Made by a program: the position numbers and the translations under genes
The notes under the pieces: generated by a model
Told to the model about the DNA's origin: nothing
Database searches by the model: none
Seen by the model: the letters and a program-made list of their open reading frames with translations, nothing else
Source: Paenibacillus daejeonensis DSM 15491
Lineage (GTDB): Bacteria > Bacillota > Bacilli > Paenibacillales > Paenibacillaceae
Direction: 5' to 3'
NCBI RefSeq assembly: GCF_000378385.1
Contig: NZ_KB899659.1
Location: forward strand, 337,418-401,417
DNA: 64,000 nucleotides
Part shown: positions 47,494-57,617 of the stretch, piece by piece
How the letters are laid out: each line of letters begins with the position of its first letter
Numbering within the stretch: the first letter of the stretch is position 1

Positions 47494-47790
47494 ATGCTTC
47501 GCACCGTTATTGGCCGGATGCGTTTCATCGCGATATACGAGGGTTGGTCTTATCTGATCCTCTTGTTCATCGCGATGCCGCTCAAATACATCTTTGACTG
47601 GCCTCATGCTGTCAGCGTCGTTGGTGCACTGCACGGCTTACTGTTTGTGCTGTATCTGTTTGCGCTTGCTCACGTGACATTCAAGCACCGCTGGACGCTG
47701 CTTCAGGTCATCGCCGGTTTTGTGGCTTCACTTATCCCGTTTGGCACCTTTGTGCTGGACGCCAAGCTCTTGCGCCATCAATCCCATTAA
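47494..47790 (+). CDS. DUF3817 small integral membrane protein
   Basis: 98-residue protein with three TMs and the DUF3817 pattern: FIAIYEGWSYLILLFIAMPL, HGLLFVLYLFALAHV and a C-terminal LIPFGTFVLDAKLL. Role unknown (YdzA-type of B. subtilis). ATG 47494 follows AAAGGAG at 7 nt; upstream frame is discarded. Terminator follows directly. Confidence 0.88.
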   Translation: MLRTVIGRMRFIAIYEGWSYLILLFIAMPLKYIFDWPHAVSVVGALHGLLFVLYLFALAHVTFKHRWTLLQVIAGFVASLIPFGTFVLDAKLLRHQSH

Positions 47791-47799
47791 TCATTACCC

Positions 47800-47830
47800 A
47801 AAAAGGAGAGCTCATCGCTCTCCTTTTTTG
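47800..47830 (+). terminator. Rho-independent terminator
   Basis: AAAAGGAGAG and CTCTCCTTTT around CTCATCG, ending TTTTTTG. Works for the DUF3817 gene and faces the convergent gene ending at 47854. Confidence 0.9.
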
Positions 47831-47853
47831 TGAACCTTCTATTACAAATCTAG

Positions 47854-48153
47854 TTATATACGAAATCGCTTTATTTGGTCCGCTTGTTCCTCCAAGAGCA
47901 AAATCTCACGCTGTTTGGGACCAATCAGATCAAAATGCGGATAAGGCTGTCGTTGGTGAATGTACCGCGGGTCGAGGCCATAGCTCTCGCACCAGGCAGA
48001 TAGCTTGTCTAAATCGGAGCATCCTACTTTGGTGACGGTACGAACGCCAGGAAACCGGGGATCCAACCAATAATGGGTCAAGTAGGCGATCTCACCACGT
48101 AGCACTTGATCCTTCCAGCGCTTCATCTCCGGTCTAGTAATGCCAAAAGCCAT
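47854..48153 (-). CDS. Conserved YneQ-like small protein
   Basis: 99-residue soluble protein; MAFGITRPEMKRWKDQVLRG, YWLDPRFPGV, TVTKVGC and YPHFDLIG form a pattern I recall from YneQ-type proteins of B. subtilis, of unknown role. It begins 37 nt past the NO synthase stop on the same strand and may be cotranscribed with it. AGAGGTGAGAGG ribosome site before ATG. Confidence 0.7.
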   Translation of the reverse strand: MAFGITRPEMKRWKDQVLRGEIAYLTHYWLDPRFPGVRTVTKVGCSDLDKLSAWCESYGLDPRYIHQRQPYPHFDLIGPKQREILLLEEQADQIKRFRI

Positions 48154-48189
48154 CCTCTCACCTCTTTACCTCTGCTTATTAATAGGACC

Positions 48190-49302
48190 TTATGAATGGA
48201 AAGGACAGCGCTGATAATCATACGCCGGCTTGACGATATCATTGGTATAACTGCGATGAAAAATCTCCGTAGCAGCGGGAGAGACAGGTGGTATAAGCCA
48301 AGCCCAGTTGCCTGTCACCTGACGTCCGGCATCTTGTTCCTGCTGCTCGAATCGAATGAATTGCTCAGCTGCTGTATGATGATCGACGATGCTGACACCG
48401 TCTGATTTGAAGGAATGCAGAACCGCCACATTCAGCTCCACAAGCGCTTTGTCCTTCCACAGGGTGACATTGCTCTGTGTTGAAAGGTTCATTAGCTCCG
48501 CTACCTTCGGTAGCAGATTATATCTCCCCGAATCAGCCAGGTTGCGGGCACCAATTTCTGTCTCCATGTACCAGCCGTTAAAGGGAGCGGCGGAATAGAG
48601 AATGCCTCCAATCTCAAGCGACATATCTGAAATCATCGGTACCGCATACCATTTGACACCCATCTCAGCAATGCCGGGCAGCTCCGGGTGCCGGATCGGC
48701 ACCTCGAGCACGAGCTCTGGCGGTACGGCTCGCCAAGCTGGCTGTCGATCTCCGCACTGGATCACGATTGGAAGCACGTCATGTGGACTCCCCTCACCGG
48801 CCCAGCCCAGCTCCATGCAGACACGGGTAAATGCAACCGAAGCGGGGTCCCCGACAATACCTTCAGGCGTCTCATATCCGGCATAGCGAACCAGTTGGTG
48901 ATTCCAAATGCGCACTTGTGCTCCGCTTTGCCCGACAGGTTCAAAGATCGTGATCGTCGGCCGGATTCTCCCGCCATTTGTTGCATACCTCATGTGATTG
49001 AACACGGCCTCAAACAGCTCATCCTCCGTCTTCAGCCCTCGCGCATCCATGACGGTAAGACTGTTCCAGAACAAACGGCCGATGCACTTATTGCTGTTGC
49101 GCCAAGCCACCCTTGCACCAAAGGTTAATTCTTCCAATGTATGCTTGTACGAACCGGTATGGTCAATCTCGCTGAGAACCTCCTGCAGACGCAATAATAG
49201 CTCGTTCTCGGACCCGCCCGACTCGGCATAATACTGCCGAATGAAGAGCTCCGCTTCTTTGCTTACCTGACTGTCTTTCTGAACTTGCATTGCACGCCTC
49301 AT
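48190..49302 (-). CDS. nos: Nitric oxide synthase oxygenase
   Basis: 370-residue bacterial NOS: haem-thiolate oxygenase making NO from arginine using a cellular reductase. The haem Cys is in [13 protein letters not shown] near residue 75; [49 protein letters not shown] and the C-terminal [16 protein letters not shown] also fit. Lacks the reductase half, as in B. subtilis and Staphylococcus. Reported roles are tolerance to oxidative stress and antibiotics. Start ATG 49302 or 49290, each with modest ribosome-site spacing. Confidence 0.97.
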   Translation of the reverse strand: MRRAMQVQKDSQVSKEAELFIRQYYAESGGSENELLLRLQEVLSEIDHTGSYKHTLEELTFGARVAWRNSNKCIGRLFWNSLTVMDARGLKTEDELFEAVFNHMRYATNGGRIRPTITIFEPVGQSGAQVRIWNHQLVRYAGYETPEGIVGDPASVAFTRVCMELGWAGEGSPHDVLPIVIQCGDRQPAWRAVPPELVLEVPIRHPELPGIAEMGVKWYAVPMISDMSLEIGGILYSAAPFNGWYMETEIGARNLADSGRYNLLPKVAELMNLSTQSNVTLWKDKALVELNVAVLHSFKSDGVSIVDHHTAAEQFIRFEQQEQDAGRQVTGNWAWLIPPVSPAATEIFHRSYTNDIVKPAYDYQRCPFHS

Positions 49303-49397
49303 CTCTTTCCTGCTGCCTGCAGCAAACCGTGTATTTCCTCCTATTATAGCTTAATCAGCCTGTTACTGAAAATGCAAAAAGTCCCCCTGCTTAGCGT

Positions 49398-50540
49398 CTA
49401 CTCCATTTCCATCCCTGTATTTCTCAGTTCAAACACAAAATCGACTGTAATGTCAGCTGAGGGAAATGCTTCTGTCCAATTTATCTTTTTCCATATAGCA
49501 GGATGGAAGGCGTGAATGTCTTTGCCGATCCCCATCGCATCGCTTCTGTAAGCCTGCAATTTTTGAATCATTGTTTTAGCGTTGCCTTCGAGAAATTCAT
49601 TGGCATCACGTTCAATTCTTCGTATTTCCTCCGCATTGAACAAGTCTTTACCAAAGGTTTTTTCCAAAAGATTCCCTTCCATATGAACTTTATAGTGAAC
49701 CTTGACCCTGTCTTGTAGCTGCGTGACTGTTTTTCGCGATTTAATTAACTCCGTACTCAGTGTAACCAGCCGGTCTTCTCGCCCATCAAAAGCAAATACC
49801 AAATCGCCGCCGTCCTTTTCATCATCGATCCGTAGCATTTGCCATGTTTCCTCAGGTGTCAGCGTGCCTACCATTTGGTCACCACGAAATAGCGCCACAC
49901 CATCCCACTTAATATCATCTTTGTCGATATCCAATAAGTTAATAAAAGGCTCACGATCATTGGTAGACAAGTCAACGAAAAAATTGCCCAGGTTCATGTC
50001 TGGTATGGTCCCCATCTTGGTGCCATTCTCAAACATTGCCATTATAAACACGGAAGGAATTTGATCCAATTTAGGTCTGGAACGCAGAAGCTCGCTTGCT
50101 TTACCCTTCACTACGATCGGCCACAGCAAACGTCGAATCTCCGGATCTCTCCGAAACGGATCGCTTACTGTTCTCAGCCCTCTGCGGGCCAGTCCTTCAC
50201 CAAAAGCAAGAATACGAGTCTGTCCAAAAAAGATTTTTTGGTTTAATCGGTTTTGCAAAGCTTGAATTCCTTCAAGAACGGTACGTCCTTTCTCCTCCAT
50301 AATGATTACAGCTTCTTTACCGTCGCCGTCACCACCGCCTCCCCCGGAGCCCGAAATTTTGAGTGGAATCGGAATTTGAATACTGACAGACAATAAATTC
50401 GGATCATCCTCTACGATATCCAAACCGATTGCCACAACTGTCGTCCGTTCCTCAATTTCACGCCTGTCCCAGCAACCGCTCATCAGTACGATAATGAGGG
50501 CCAGAAAAGTCAGACGAACGATGAATTTAGATAATAACAT
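49398..50540 (-). CDS. Spore germination receptor subunit C (Ger(x)C lipoprotein)
   Basis: 380-residue lipoprotein of the germinant receptor. Lipobox LMSGC, then the Ger(x)C region (WDRREIEERTTVVAIGLDI at the start, RRLLWPIVVKGKASELL in the middle). The C subunit sits on the outer face of the inner spore membrane. ATG 50540 lies 8 nt after AAGGG; earlier ATGs at 50549 and 50546 overlap the B gene. Third gene of the A-B-C operon; ligand not deducible. Confidence 0.93.
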   Translation of the reverse strand: MLLSKFIVRLTFLALIIVLMSGCWDRREIEERTTVVAIGLDIVEDDPNLLSVSIQIPIPLKISGSGGGGGDGDGKEAVIIMEEKGRTVLEGIQALQNRLNQKIFFGQTRILAFGEGLARRGLRTVSDPFRRDPEIRRLLWPIVVKGKASELLRSRPKLDQIPSVFIMAMFENGTKMGTIPDMNLGNFFVDLSTNDREPFINLLDIDKDDIKWDGVALFRGDQMVGTLTPEETWQMLRIDDEKDGGDLVFAFDGREDRLVTLSTELIKSRKTVTQLQDRVKVHYKVHMEGNLLEKTFGKDLFNAEEIRRIERDANEFLEGNAKTMIQKLQAYRSDAMGIGKDIHAFHPAIWKKINWTEAFPSADITVDFVFELRNTGMEME

Positions 50541-50545
50541 GCACA

Positions 50546-51754
50546 TCATCCCTTCTCTGATTTTCCCCTTCGGAGGACACCAACTAATCCAAAGAACAGC
50601 GGAATTCCGAGACCAGCCACCATCCCCATATTGCCAATGATATTTTGTGTAGCGAACAATTGATAGAGATTGTCAGGCCTCATCGCTAGCCAATACAACA
50701 CTGGCAACAAAATGACTGAGATCCAGCGGTGACTGGAAAACTTGAACATCTGCTTGATAATTAAGGCGGTTGCATAATAAAAGTTGGCCAGCGTCGTAAA
50801 TACGGCAGTCACCCAGACGGCTAAAAAGGCGGACTCCAAACGTTCTAGAATTAGTCCAGGAACTTCCGTCGTTTTGACCAATTCCAATGTCGGCCATGCC
50901 AGAAGCTGCAATTCTTCATAGCCAAACACAGAAATGCCCGCGATAGCAATTAACAAATACAACAGACCAGGTATACTTACGCCAATCATATTGCTTCGAA
51001 TCAAATGTGGGGATTGTTGAACATTGGCAGAGAATAGCAGCATGACTTCGAAACCAAGCATCGTAGAGGTCATGATAAACGAAGAAGTCATCACCATCTT
51101 CCAGTCCAGGTCGAAAAGCGGGAACAGGTTCTCCAACCTGCCACTTTGAAAGGAAGACACCGCAATAATCAAGATAGGGACGACAATGAGGGGCAGCATG
51201 ATTTCGTTTACCCGGGCCATGACCTCTACGGCATACATGGTCATAAATAAACCTGCAACCAGCATCGTAACAATGATTACCTCTACAGGCGTGGTAGGCA
51301 GCATCGTTGTCGATACAACCTCACCGAACAAGCGCGCCACAAGAGCGGAGGCCCAGCCCCAGTAGACAAGTAACAACAGCAAAAAAGGAAACACCAGCAC
51401 TTTTCCAATCCATTTCAGCCGGGGTGGCGCCAGCAACTCAGCCCCATAACCAACAATACTTTGGCCACCAAACCGCCCTCCCAAACGAGAAATCACCCAA
51501 GTCATCAGCATCGCAATTGCCGTACCGATAACAATCCCGATCCAGCCACTCTGATTTGTTCCATGTACAGCCACCCGGGGAAGAGTCAACACGCCGACGC
51601 CAATCATCGTACTTGCAATAATCGAAGCAGACTGTCTGCTGCTAATGACAGAGCCTTCTGACTCACTGTTGCTGCTTTTCTTAGAAGGTTGATCGGTATT
51701 GCCATTACCAGCAGGGCTATTTGGTTTCCTGGCCGTCGGATCCTTTGGTTGCAT
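50546..51754 (-). CDS. Spore germination receptor subunit B (GerAB/ArcD/ProY family)
   Basis: 402-residue permease-like subunit of the germinant receptor, ten or so TMs, with SASIIASTMIGVGVLTLPR at about 42-60 as the characteristic motif. In this family it holds the germinant-binding pocket (amino acid or sugar). A charged 35-residue N-terminal tail is longer than usual. ATG 51754 is 12 nt after AAGGAGG and overlaps gerA by 38 nt, so translation is coupled. Confidence 0.93.
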   Translation of the reverse strand: MQPKDPTARKPNSPAGNGNTDQPSKKSSNSESEGSVISSRQSASIIASTMIGVGVLTLPRVAVHGTNQSGWIGIVIGTAIAMLMTWVISRLGGRFGGQSIVGYGAELLAPPRLKWIGKVLVFPFLLLLLVYWGWASALVARLFGEVVSTTMLPTTPVEVIIVTMLVAGLFMTMYAVEVMARVNEIMLPLIVVPILIIAVSSFQSGRLENLFPLFDLDWKMVMTSSFIMTSTMLGFEVMLLFSANVQQSPHLIRSNMIGVSIPGLLYLLIAIAGISVFGYEELQLLAWPTLELVKTTEVPGLILERLESAFLAVWVTAVFTTLANFYYATALIIKQMFKFSSHRWISVILLPVLYWLAMRPDNLYQLFATQNIIGNMGMVAGLGIPLFFGLVGVLRRGKSEKG

Positions 51755-53372
51755 TGCTCGTCTCACCCTCCTTGTCTATTTGCACAGACGAATCCCCAAC
51801 CCGGATCGGATCCTGCGGATTGAACGGTGCGGGACGTCTGAACATCCACTGAAGCGGCGCCCGGATTAAGGTATCTTTATTGGCATTAATGTCCATCGGT
51901 GTCATCGGAGAAAGATACGGAACCCCAAACGATTTAAGTGAACATAGATGCACAATAATTAGAATCAACAACAGCATAATACCGTACAAACCAAACAGCG
52001 ATGCAGCAATCATCATCGGGAATCTCAGCATTCGCAACGCAATAGCCGCGCTGTAGCTAGGAGAGGCAAACGAGCCAATGGTCGTCAATGCCACGATGAT
52101 AACCATGATTGGACTAACAATCCCTGCTTGGACCGCAGCCTGTCCTACAACAAGTGCGCCGACGATGCCAATCGTAGGACCGATAGGACCTGGTAGCCGC
52201 ACACTTGCCTCACGCAGGATTTCCATTGTCACTTCCATTAGAAAGGCCTCGATGATAGAAGGAAACGGCACCGTAGAGCGGCCCGCTGCCATCGCAATTA
52301 CCAGCCTCGACGGAATCATCTCAGGATGGAACGAACTAAATGCAATGTAGAGCGAAGGTAGAAGCAAAGCCATCCCCATACTGATAATCCGGATAAAACG
52401 AATGAGTGTGCCAATCAAAAAACGCTCGTAATAGTCCTCCGGGCTCTGATAAAACTGGGCGAAAACCGAGGGCGCAATTAATACAAATGGCGTCCCGTCA
52501 CAAACGACAACCACTCTTCCTTCGAGAATATTCGCTACCGCCTTATCCGGCCGTTCCGTGTTCTGAATAATCGGGAACGGGCTGATATGATGGTCCTCGA
52601 TAAACTGCTCAATATATCCACTCTCCAGGACGGCATCAATATCAATTCCGTCAATCCGGCGCTTAACCTCTTCGACCAGCTTGGGGTCGGCGATATCCTC
52701 CAGATACATGATTGAAATGTCTGTCAGGCTTCGCCGTCCTACCTTCATACTCTCCACGCACAAGTTGGGGTCTTTGAGCCGCCGCCTGATCATGGCAGTA
52801 TTCGTACGAATGGTCTCCGTGAAGCTGTCACGCGGACCGCGGACAACGGACTCGGTGCTTGCCTCTTCGATACCTCTCTGTATCCAGCCCTTGGCGTTGA
52901 GCTGAAGCACGCGTGGCACCCCGTCAATAAGAACTGCCGCATCGCCGGTCAGAACGGTATTGACAACATCCTTAAGCGTTTTTCCGACTTTGAGATCATT
53001 GATAGGTATGCCTAACCGGCGGAGTTCGTCCTCAGCAGCCTGCATATTGTCGTGCAGGGTCGTTTCGAACATACCCGCTTTTAGAATAAAATCATCCGTC
53101 AATTGCGTATCGGATAATCCATCGATGAAGAGAACAGCCGCTCGTTTCGGTGAGTCTTTGCCAAGGTAGAATTCCCGGACCACCATATCGTTGCTAGTTT
53201 TAAGAGCATTCTCTACTAATTTGAGAGCTTCGGCGAGTGTTTCAGGCAATTGGACTTCCCCCATATGATCCAGCTTCGTTTTGAGTCTCTGGCTCATATG
53301 GGCTTTCATCCTTTTTTTTCGTCCGGATGTCAGCTTGGATTTAAGAATTTGAAAAAAACTGGCTTTCATCAT
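51717..53372 (-). CDS. Spore germination receptor subunit A (GerA family)
   Basis: 551-residue inner-membrane subunit. Long N-terminal cytoplasmic domain (to about 300; FIDGLSDTQLTDDFIL, ESVVRGPRDSFTETIRTN) and about five TMs in the C-terminal half (RLPGPIGPTIGIVGALVVGQ, the typical GerA motif). GerA-type assemblies form an ion-conducting channel on germinant binding. ATG 53372 or 53369. First gene of gerA-gerB-gerC. A sigma-G-like promoter candidate lies at 53435-53464. Confidence 0.95.
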   Translation of the reverse strand: MMKASFFQILKSKLTSGRKKRMKAHMSQRLKTKLDHMGEVQLPETLAEALKLVENALKTSNDMVVREFYLGKDSPKRAAVLFIDGLSDTQLTDDFILKAGMFETTLHDNMQAAEDELRRLGIPINDLKVGKTLKDVVNTVLTGDAAVLIDGVPRVLQLNAKGWIQRGIEEASTESVVRGPRDSFTETIRTNTAMIRRRLKDPNLCVESMKVGRRSLTDISIMYLEDIADPKLVEEVKRRIDGIDIDAVLESGYIEQFIEDHHISPFPIIQNTERPDKAVANILEGRVVVVCDGTPFVLIAPSVFAQFYQSPEDYYERFLIGTLIRFIRIISMGMALLLPSLYIAFSSFHPEMIPSRLVIAMAAGRSTVPFPSIIEAFLMEVTMEILREASVRLPGPIGPTIGIVGALVVGQAAVQAGIVSPIMVIIVALTTIGSFASPSYSAAIALRMLRFPMMIAASLFGLYGIMLLLILIIVHLCSLKSFGVPYLSPMTPMDINANKDTLIRAPLQWMFRRPAPFNPQDPIRVGDSSVQIDKEGETSNATKGSDGQETK

Positions 53373-53434
53373 GACCGTTCCACCCCACTTTACGGAAAAT
53401 CAGCGCATCACTGCCAATGTGCGCAGGTTAGGGG

Positions 53435-53464
53435 TATTGTTACCAGCCGTATGGCCAATTATTC
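53435..53464 (-). promoter_or_regulatory. Candidate sigma-G promoter of the germination operon
   Basis: On the minus strand GAATA (53460-53464), 18-nt spacer and AACAATA (53435-53441) match the sigma-G consensus at 5 of 5 and 5 of 7 positions. About 60 nt ahead of gerA. Germination operons are forespore-expressed, which supports but does not prove it. Confidence 0.4.
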
Positions 53465-53530
53465 CTTTCTAGTCTTAGCTGTTGTGGTATACTCTAAGGA
53501 TGTCAAGCAAATACGAAATGAGGCTATCGC

Positions 53531-55069
53531 ATGTCCAATACATTTGAACAATTGAAGATCAATCCCGAGCTTACGTCTCTCCTGAAGCAAAACGGCATCA
53601 TTGTACCGACCCCGGTACAAGAAGCAGCGATTCCACTGGCGCTTGAAGGCAAGGATATCATCGTCCAGGCCCAGACAGGCACAGGCAAGACACTCGCCTT
53701 CGCCCTGCCAATCCTCCAGCGCATCCAACCAGCCTCTCCACATGTCCAGGCTTTGATTGTGACACCGACTCGCGAGCTGGCCATTCAGATTACACAAGAA
53801 TTGCAAAAGCTCGCACCTGCAACCGGCTGCCGAGTTCTCGCCGCGTACGGAGGACAGGACGTGGAAGCGCAAATTCGCAAGCTGCAAGGTGCCGCACACA
53901 TCGTGGTAGGCACTCCCGGACGTCTGCTCGACCATCTTCGTCGGGAGACCATTTCCTTGTGGAAGCTCCAAACCCTGATTCTTGATGAAGCGGACCAAAT
54001 GCTGCATATGGGCTTCTTGGCAGAAGTTCAGGAAATCATCGAGCAAACAAGCAAGCATCGTCAGACCATGCTGTTCTCCGCTACCATGCCGGACAGCGTC
54101 CGCAACCTGGCGGCCAATTACATGACGAAGCCGGAGGATACGCGGATCCGGGGGACGCACGTAACGTTGGATACCATCAAGCAAATCGTCATTGAGACGA
54201 CGGATAGGGCAAAACTGCAAACGTTGATTCAATTGATTGAACAAGATAATCCTTATCTTGCCGTAGCCTTCTGCCGCACCAAGATTCGTGCCAAGAAGCT
54301 GACCGAATCCCTGCAGGAGCATGGATTGATGGTGGACGAGCTTCATGGCGATCTGACTCAGGCCAAGCGGGAACAAGTTATGAAGCGATTCCGGGATGCC
54401 AAGCTCCAAATCCTTGTGGCCACGGACATCGCTGCCCGCGGGTTGGACGTAGAAGGCGTCACGCACGTCTACAATTATGACATTCCCCATGATGCAGAAT
54501 CGTATATCCATCGGATCGGACGTACGGGGCGGGCAGGACAGGAAGGCAAAGCGGTAACGCTGGCGTCCCCGCGCGATCGTATGACACTGCAAGCGATCGA
54601 ACGCGGCATCCACGCTACGCTGGAACGCCAGCGCATGGCTGGCGGATCGACAGAACCGTCGGTGCAAGCGAGCAGCACTTCCTCTGCCCCATCGTCTCGA
54701 GGCGGTTCCTCAGCCGGACGCGGTGCTCGTGGCCGGGGGGCCGGTACGGAGAGATCTGCCGGCAGAGGAGGCTCTGCACAACAAAAAGGCCGCGAGCGCG
54801 ACCGTGGTCAAGAACGAGGAAAACGTGGTTCGAGCGCGTCATCCCAAACTAGTGCGGGACGCGGCTCCAAAGGCGCCTCCCAAGCATCAGGAGGACGCGA
54901 TCAGGCGCGAGGCTGGGGCACGGGTCCAGACCCTAAGCCACAGCAAGGCACTGGCGGCAGGGGATCACGGAGCAGCCAAACTGGTCGCAGCGGCCGCAAT
55001 TCGGCGGCGGGCAAGCCCGGAAGAACAGATAACCGTGGCGGATCGGGACGCGGAAGACGCGGGAGGTAA
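53531..55069 (+). CDS. DEAD-box RNA helicase with RGG-rich tail
   Basis: 512-residue helicase: Q motif near residue 28, AQTGTGKT (motif I), PTRELAIQ, TPGRLLD, DEAD, SAT, and HRIGRTGRAG (VI). Residues about 1-365 are the two RecA domains, close to CshA/DeaD. From about 370 the tail is Gly/Arg/Ser-rich (SAGRGARGRGAG, RGGSGRGRRGR) and would bind RNA or ribosomes, as in cold-shock helicases; B. subtilis CshA has a shorter one. TATACT near 53486 is a -10 candidate. Ends 2 bp from the convergent hrpB. Confidence 0.94.
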   Translation: MSNTFEQLKINPELTSLLKQNGIIVPTPVQEAAIPLALEGKDIIVQAQTGTGKTLAFALPILQRIQPASPHVQALIVTPTRELAIQITQELQKLAPATGCRVLAAYGGQDVEAQIRKLQGAAHIVVGTPGRLLDHLRRETISLWKLQTLILDEADQMLHMGFLAEVQEIIEQTSKHRQTMLFSATMPDSVRNLAANYMTKPEDTRIRGTHVTLDTIKQIVIETTDRAKLQTLIQLIEQDNPYLAVAFCRTKIRAKKLTESLQEHGLMVDELHGDLTQAKREQVMKRFRDAKLQILVATDIAARGLDVEGVTHVYNYDIPHDAESYIHRIGRTGRAGQEGKAVTLASPRDRMTLQAIERGIHATLERQRMAGGSTEPSVQASSTSSAPSSRGGSSAGRGARGRGAGTERSAGRGGSAQQKGRERDRGQERGKRGSSASSQTSAGRGSKGASQASGGRDQARGWGTGPDPKPQQGTGGRGSRSSQTGRSGRNSAAGKPGRTDNRGGSGRGRRGR

Positions 55070-55071
55070 GG

Positions 55072-57591
55072 TTACCCCCGCGGCTTCACCCGGTTGGTAG
55101 CCTTAGCAGTCAGGGGTTCATCTGGCCAATAATGCTTCGGGTACCTGCCTTTCAAATCCTTTTTCACTTCAAAATACGCTTCTCTCCAGAAGCTTGCCAA
55201 ATCCCGCGTGACCTGCACCGGCCGCCCTGCCGGCGAGAGCAAATGCAGCGTCAGCGGGATTTTGCCATGGCATAACCTCGGCGTCTGCAGCCAGCCAAAC
55301 GTCTCCTGCAGCCGGACAGCTAGCGCAGGTGCATCCGGATCCTGGTAATCTATTGGAATCGAGGATCCACTCGGGACCCGAATGTGTGTGGGCGCTTGCT
55401 CCTGAAGCTCGGTTCGCTGGCGCCAGCTCAGCATTGCCTCCAAGATACCAGACAAGGACAGCCGCTGCAGATCGGCCTTCGACCGCATCCCATACAAATG
55501 CGGGAGCAGCCAGTGCTCCACACTGTCTCTTAAAGACTGTTCGGACACATCAGGCCACTCTGGCTCATGACAATGCATGAACTGCATCCGCTCGCGCAAT
55601 TGCCGATGGGCACGGCTCCACGGCAGCATGTCCAGGCCTTGACGTTGGACGGCCGCAGCCAGCACCTCGGCCACCTGAATCGGATCTGCTCCCGCCAATG
55701 GCCGCTCGCGAATGATCAAAGCGGACAACCGCTGCTGCTCCGTGGCCTTCACACTCTGCTGTTCTTCAAGCCACACCAGTATGGTGTGGCTCTTCATATG
55801 CTCTTGAAAGCGTTGCATCAGATCACGTTCAGCCAGCTCTGCCGCAATGAGAATCCGGCTCTCAGCACCTTGATCGTCCAAGTGAACTGCAACTAAATAA
55901 GGAGCAGCAGACATCGACTCCAGCCGAGGGAGCACGGCTCCCCTGCCACTACTTAGCAGGTAAGTACCACTGCTGCGTCGCTGCGCGATCCGGTCCGGAT
56001 AGGCAATGGCAGCTAGTAGGCCACAGCTCTGCTCATCCCCTGATGCAGCACGTGATGAATCCTCTGCAACCTCTGGACGCAAGGCCCTCACTTCTTGTCT
56101 TACCCGTTGAAGAACACTCTCATCGAGCGTACACCCCGGTGGAACCTTGCCGCTGCAAGCTTCCATCCGCAGCCAAAGATCTGCGGATAGCGTCCCATCT
56201 GCCGGACGCAGCACATCCCGCTCCTGCAACAGCGCGGCTAGCAGAAGTCCTTGTTCTGCTAGCCCCATGGACACAGCTGACAGCAGCATATGTGCCAGCC
56301 TCGGATGAAGAGGAAGCTCACTCATTCGTCTGCCGTGTGTTGTGAGCTGACCGGCCATATCCAAGGCTTGCAGCTCCTGCAGCAATTCGATAGCCTGCCT
56401 GTAGGCAGCTTCCGGCGGGGGATCCAGCCAGCTCAACTCTTCAGGGTGCTGCACACCCCAAGCCGTCAGCTCCAGAGCGACGGAAGACAACTCTGACTGC
56501 CGGATCGCCGGTTGAATCATAGGCTCGAGCTGCTGTTCCTCCTCCCTGGTCCAGAGCCGGTAACAATGCCCGGGTCCAAGTCGGCCAGCCCGTCCGCGTC
56601 TCTGGTTGGCCGAGGCCACAGCCACACGTACCGTTTCCAGACGCGACATTCCCGTGCGTGGCGAGAAGCGCGAGGTGCGTGACCACCCGCTGTCAACCAC
56701 GATACGTACACCCTCCACCGTTAGACTCGACTCCGCAATGGATGTCGCTAGGATGATTTTTCGCAAGCCTGCCGGATGGCTCTTAACTGCTTCGTCCTGA
56801 GCGGACATAGGCAGGTTCCCGTGCAGAATCGTGACATGAGTGTCTGTCAGATCCGCCCGGGCGAGCAACGATTGAACCCGCCGAATCTCAGGCACCCCGG
56901 GCAGGAAGACAAGCAAGTCGCCTTCTGGTTGCTCCATGAGAGCCCGCTTGACTTGCTCCGCAACTAGTGGTTCTAACGGCCCCTTGGTTGGACGATCCAG
57001 GTAATGCGTCGTAACCGGATAGCTCTTGCCAGCGCTCTCAATGATCGGCGCATTCCCAAGCAATTGGGAGACGGCAGCCGTATCCAGTGTCGCAGACATG
57101 ACCAGGATTCGCAGATCCTCGCGCAGCAGCTGCTGCGTCTGAAGACAAAGCGCCAGTCCAAGATCGGCATGCAGGCTCCGCTCATGATATTCGTCGAACA
57201 GGATGATACCATAAGACTCGAGCGCTTGGTCTGATTGCAGCATACGTGTCAGAATTCCTTCCGTTACAACTTCAATGACAGTGTGCGGCCCCACTTTCGT
57301 ATCCTGCCTCACCCTGTACCCAACACGCTCACCAACTGCTTCCCCGAGTGCTGCCGCCATGTAGCGGGCGGCTGTACGGGCAGCCAGCCGTCGCGGCTCC
57401 AGCATAATGATTTTTTTGCCTTGCAGCCAAGTCTCTCCCATGAGCGCCAGTGGAACCAGAGTTGTCTTGCCTGCCCCCGGAGGTGCGGCAAGCACCACAT
57501 TAGCATGCTCACTTAAGGCCGCCTGGAGCTGAGGTATGACCTCCAGAATCGGCAGCTTCGGACGGAATGGCCCGTTGCTAGTGTTTCCCAT
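55072..57591 (-). CDS. hrpB: DEAH-box ATP-dependent helicase HrpB
   Basis: 839-residue DEAH/RHA helicase of full HrpB length. Motif I APPGAGKTT near residue 37, DEYHERSLHADLGL (the DEAH-box in HrpB is DEYH/DEFH), SATLD, and QRRGRAGRLGPG; C-terminal HrpB_C region (LSPAGRPVQVTRDLASFW) is intact. HrpB is common in proteobacteria; its biological role is unclear. ATG has AAGAGG 6 nt ahead. Stop codons of hrpB and the DEAD helicase are 2 bp apart. Confidence 0.94.
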   Translation of the reverse strand: MGNTSNGPFRPKLPILEVIPQLQAALSEHANVVLAAPPGAGKTTLVPLALMGETWLQGKKIIMLEPRRLAARTAARYMAAALGEAVGERVGYRVRQDTKVGPHTVIEVVTEGILTRMLQSDQALESYGIILFDEYHERSLHADLGLALCLQTQQLLREDLRILVMSATLDTAAVSQLLGNAPIIESAGKSYPVTTHYLDRPTKGPLEPLVAEQVKRALMEQPEGDLLVFLPGVPEIRRVQSLLARADLTDTHVTILHGNLPMSAQDEAVKSHPAGLRKIILATSIAESSLTVEGVRIVVDSGWSRTSRFSPRTGMSRLETVRVAVASANQRRGRAGRLGPGHCYRLWTREEEQQLEPMIQPAIRQSELSSVALELTAWGVQHPEELSWLDPPPEAAYRQAIELLQELQALDMAGQLTTHGRRMSELPLHPRLAHMLLSAVSMGLAEQGLLLAALLQERDVLRPADGTLSADLWLRMEACSGKVPPGCTLDESVLQRVRQEVRALRPEVAEDSSRAASGDEQSCGLLAAIAYPDRIAQRRSSGTYLLSSGRGAVLPRLESMSAAPYLVAVHLDDQGAESRILIAAELAERDLMQRFQEHMKSHTILVWLEEQQSVKATEQQRLSALIIRERPLAGADPIQVAEVLAAAVQRQGLDMLPWSRAHRQLRERMQFMHCHEPEWPDVSEQSLRDSVEHWLLPHLYGMRSKADLQRLSLSGILEAMLSWRQRTELQEQAPTHIRVPSGSSIPIDYQDPDAPALAVRLQETFGWLQTPRLCHGKIPLTLHLLSPAGRPVQVTRDLASFWREAYFEVKKDLKGRYPKHYWPDEPLTAKATNRVKPRG

Positions 57592-57617
57592 GTATAACCT
57601 CTTTCCTTTCTAAATCT

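Noticed and set aside
53459-54667. Minus-strand 402-residue open frame
   Set aside because: Antisense to the DEAD-box helicase, whose motifs are unmistakable; shadow frame.
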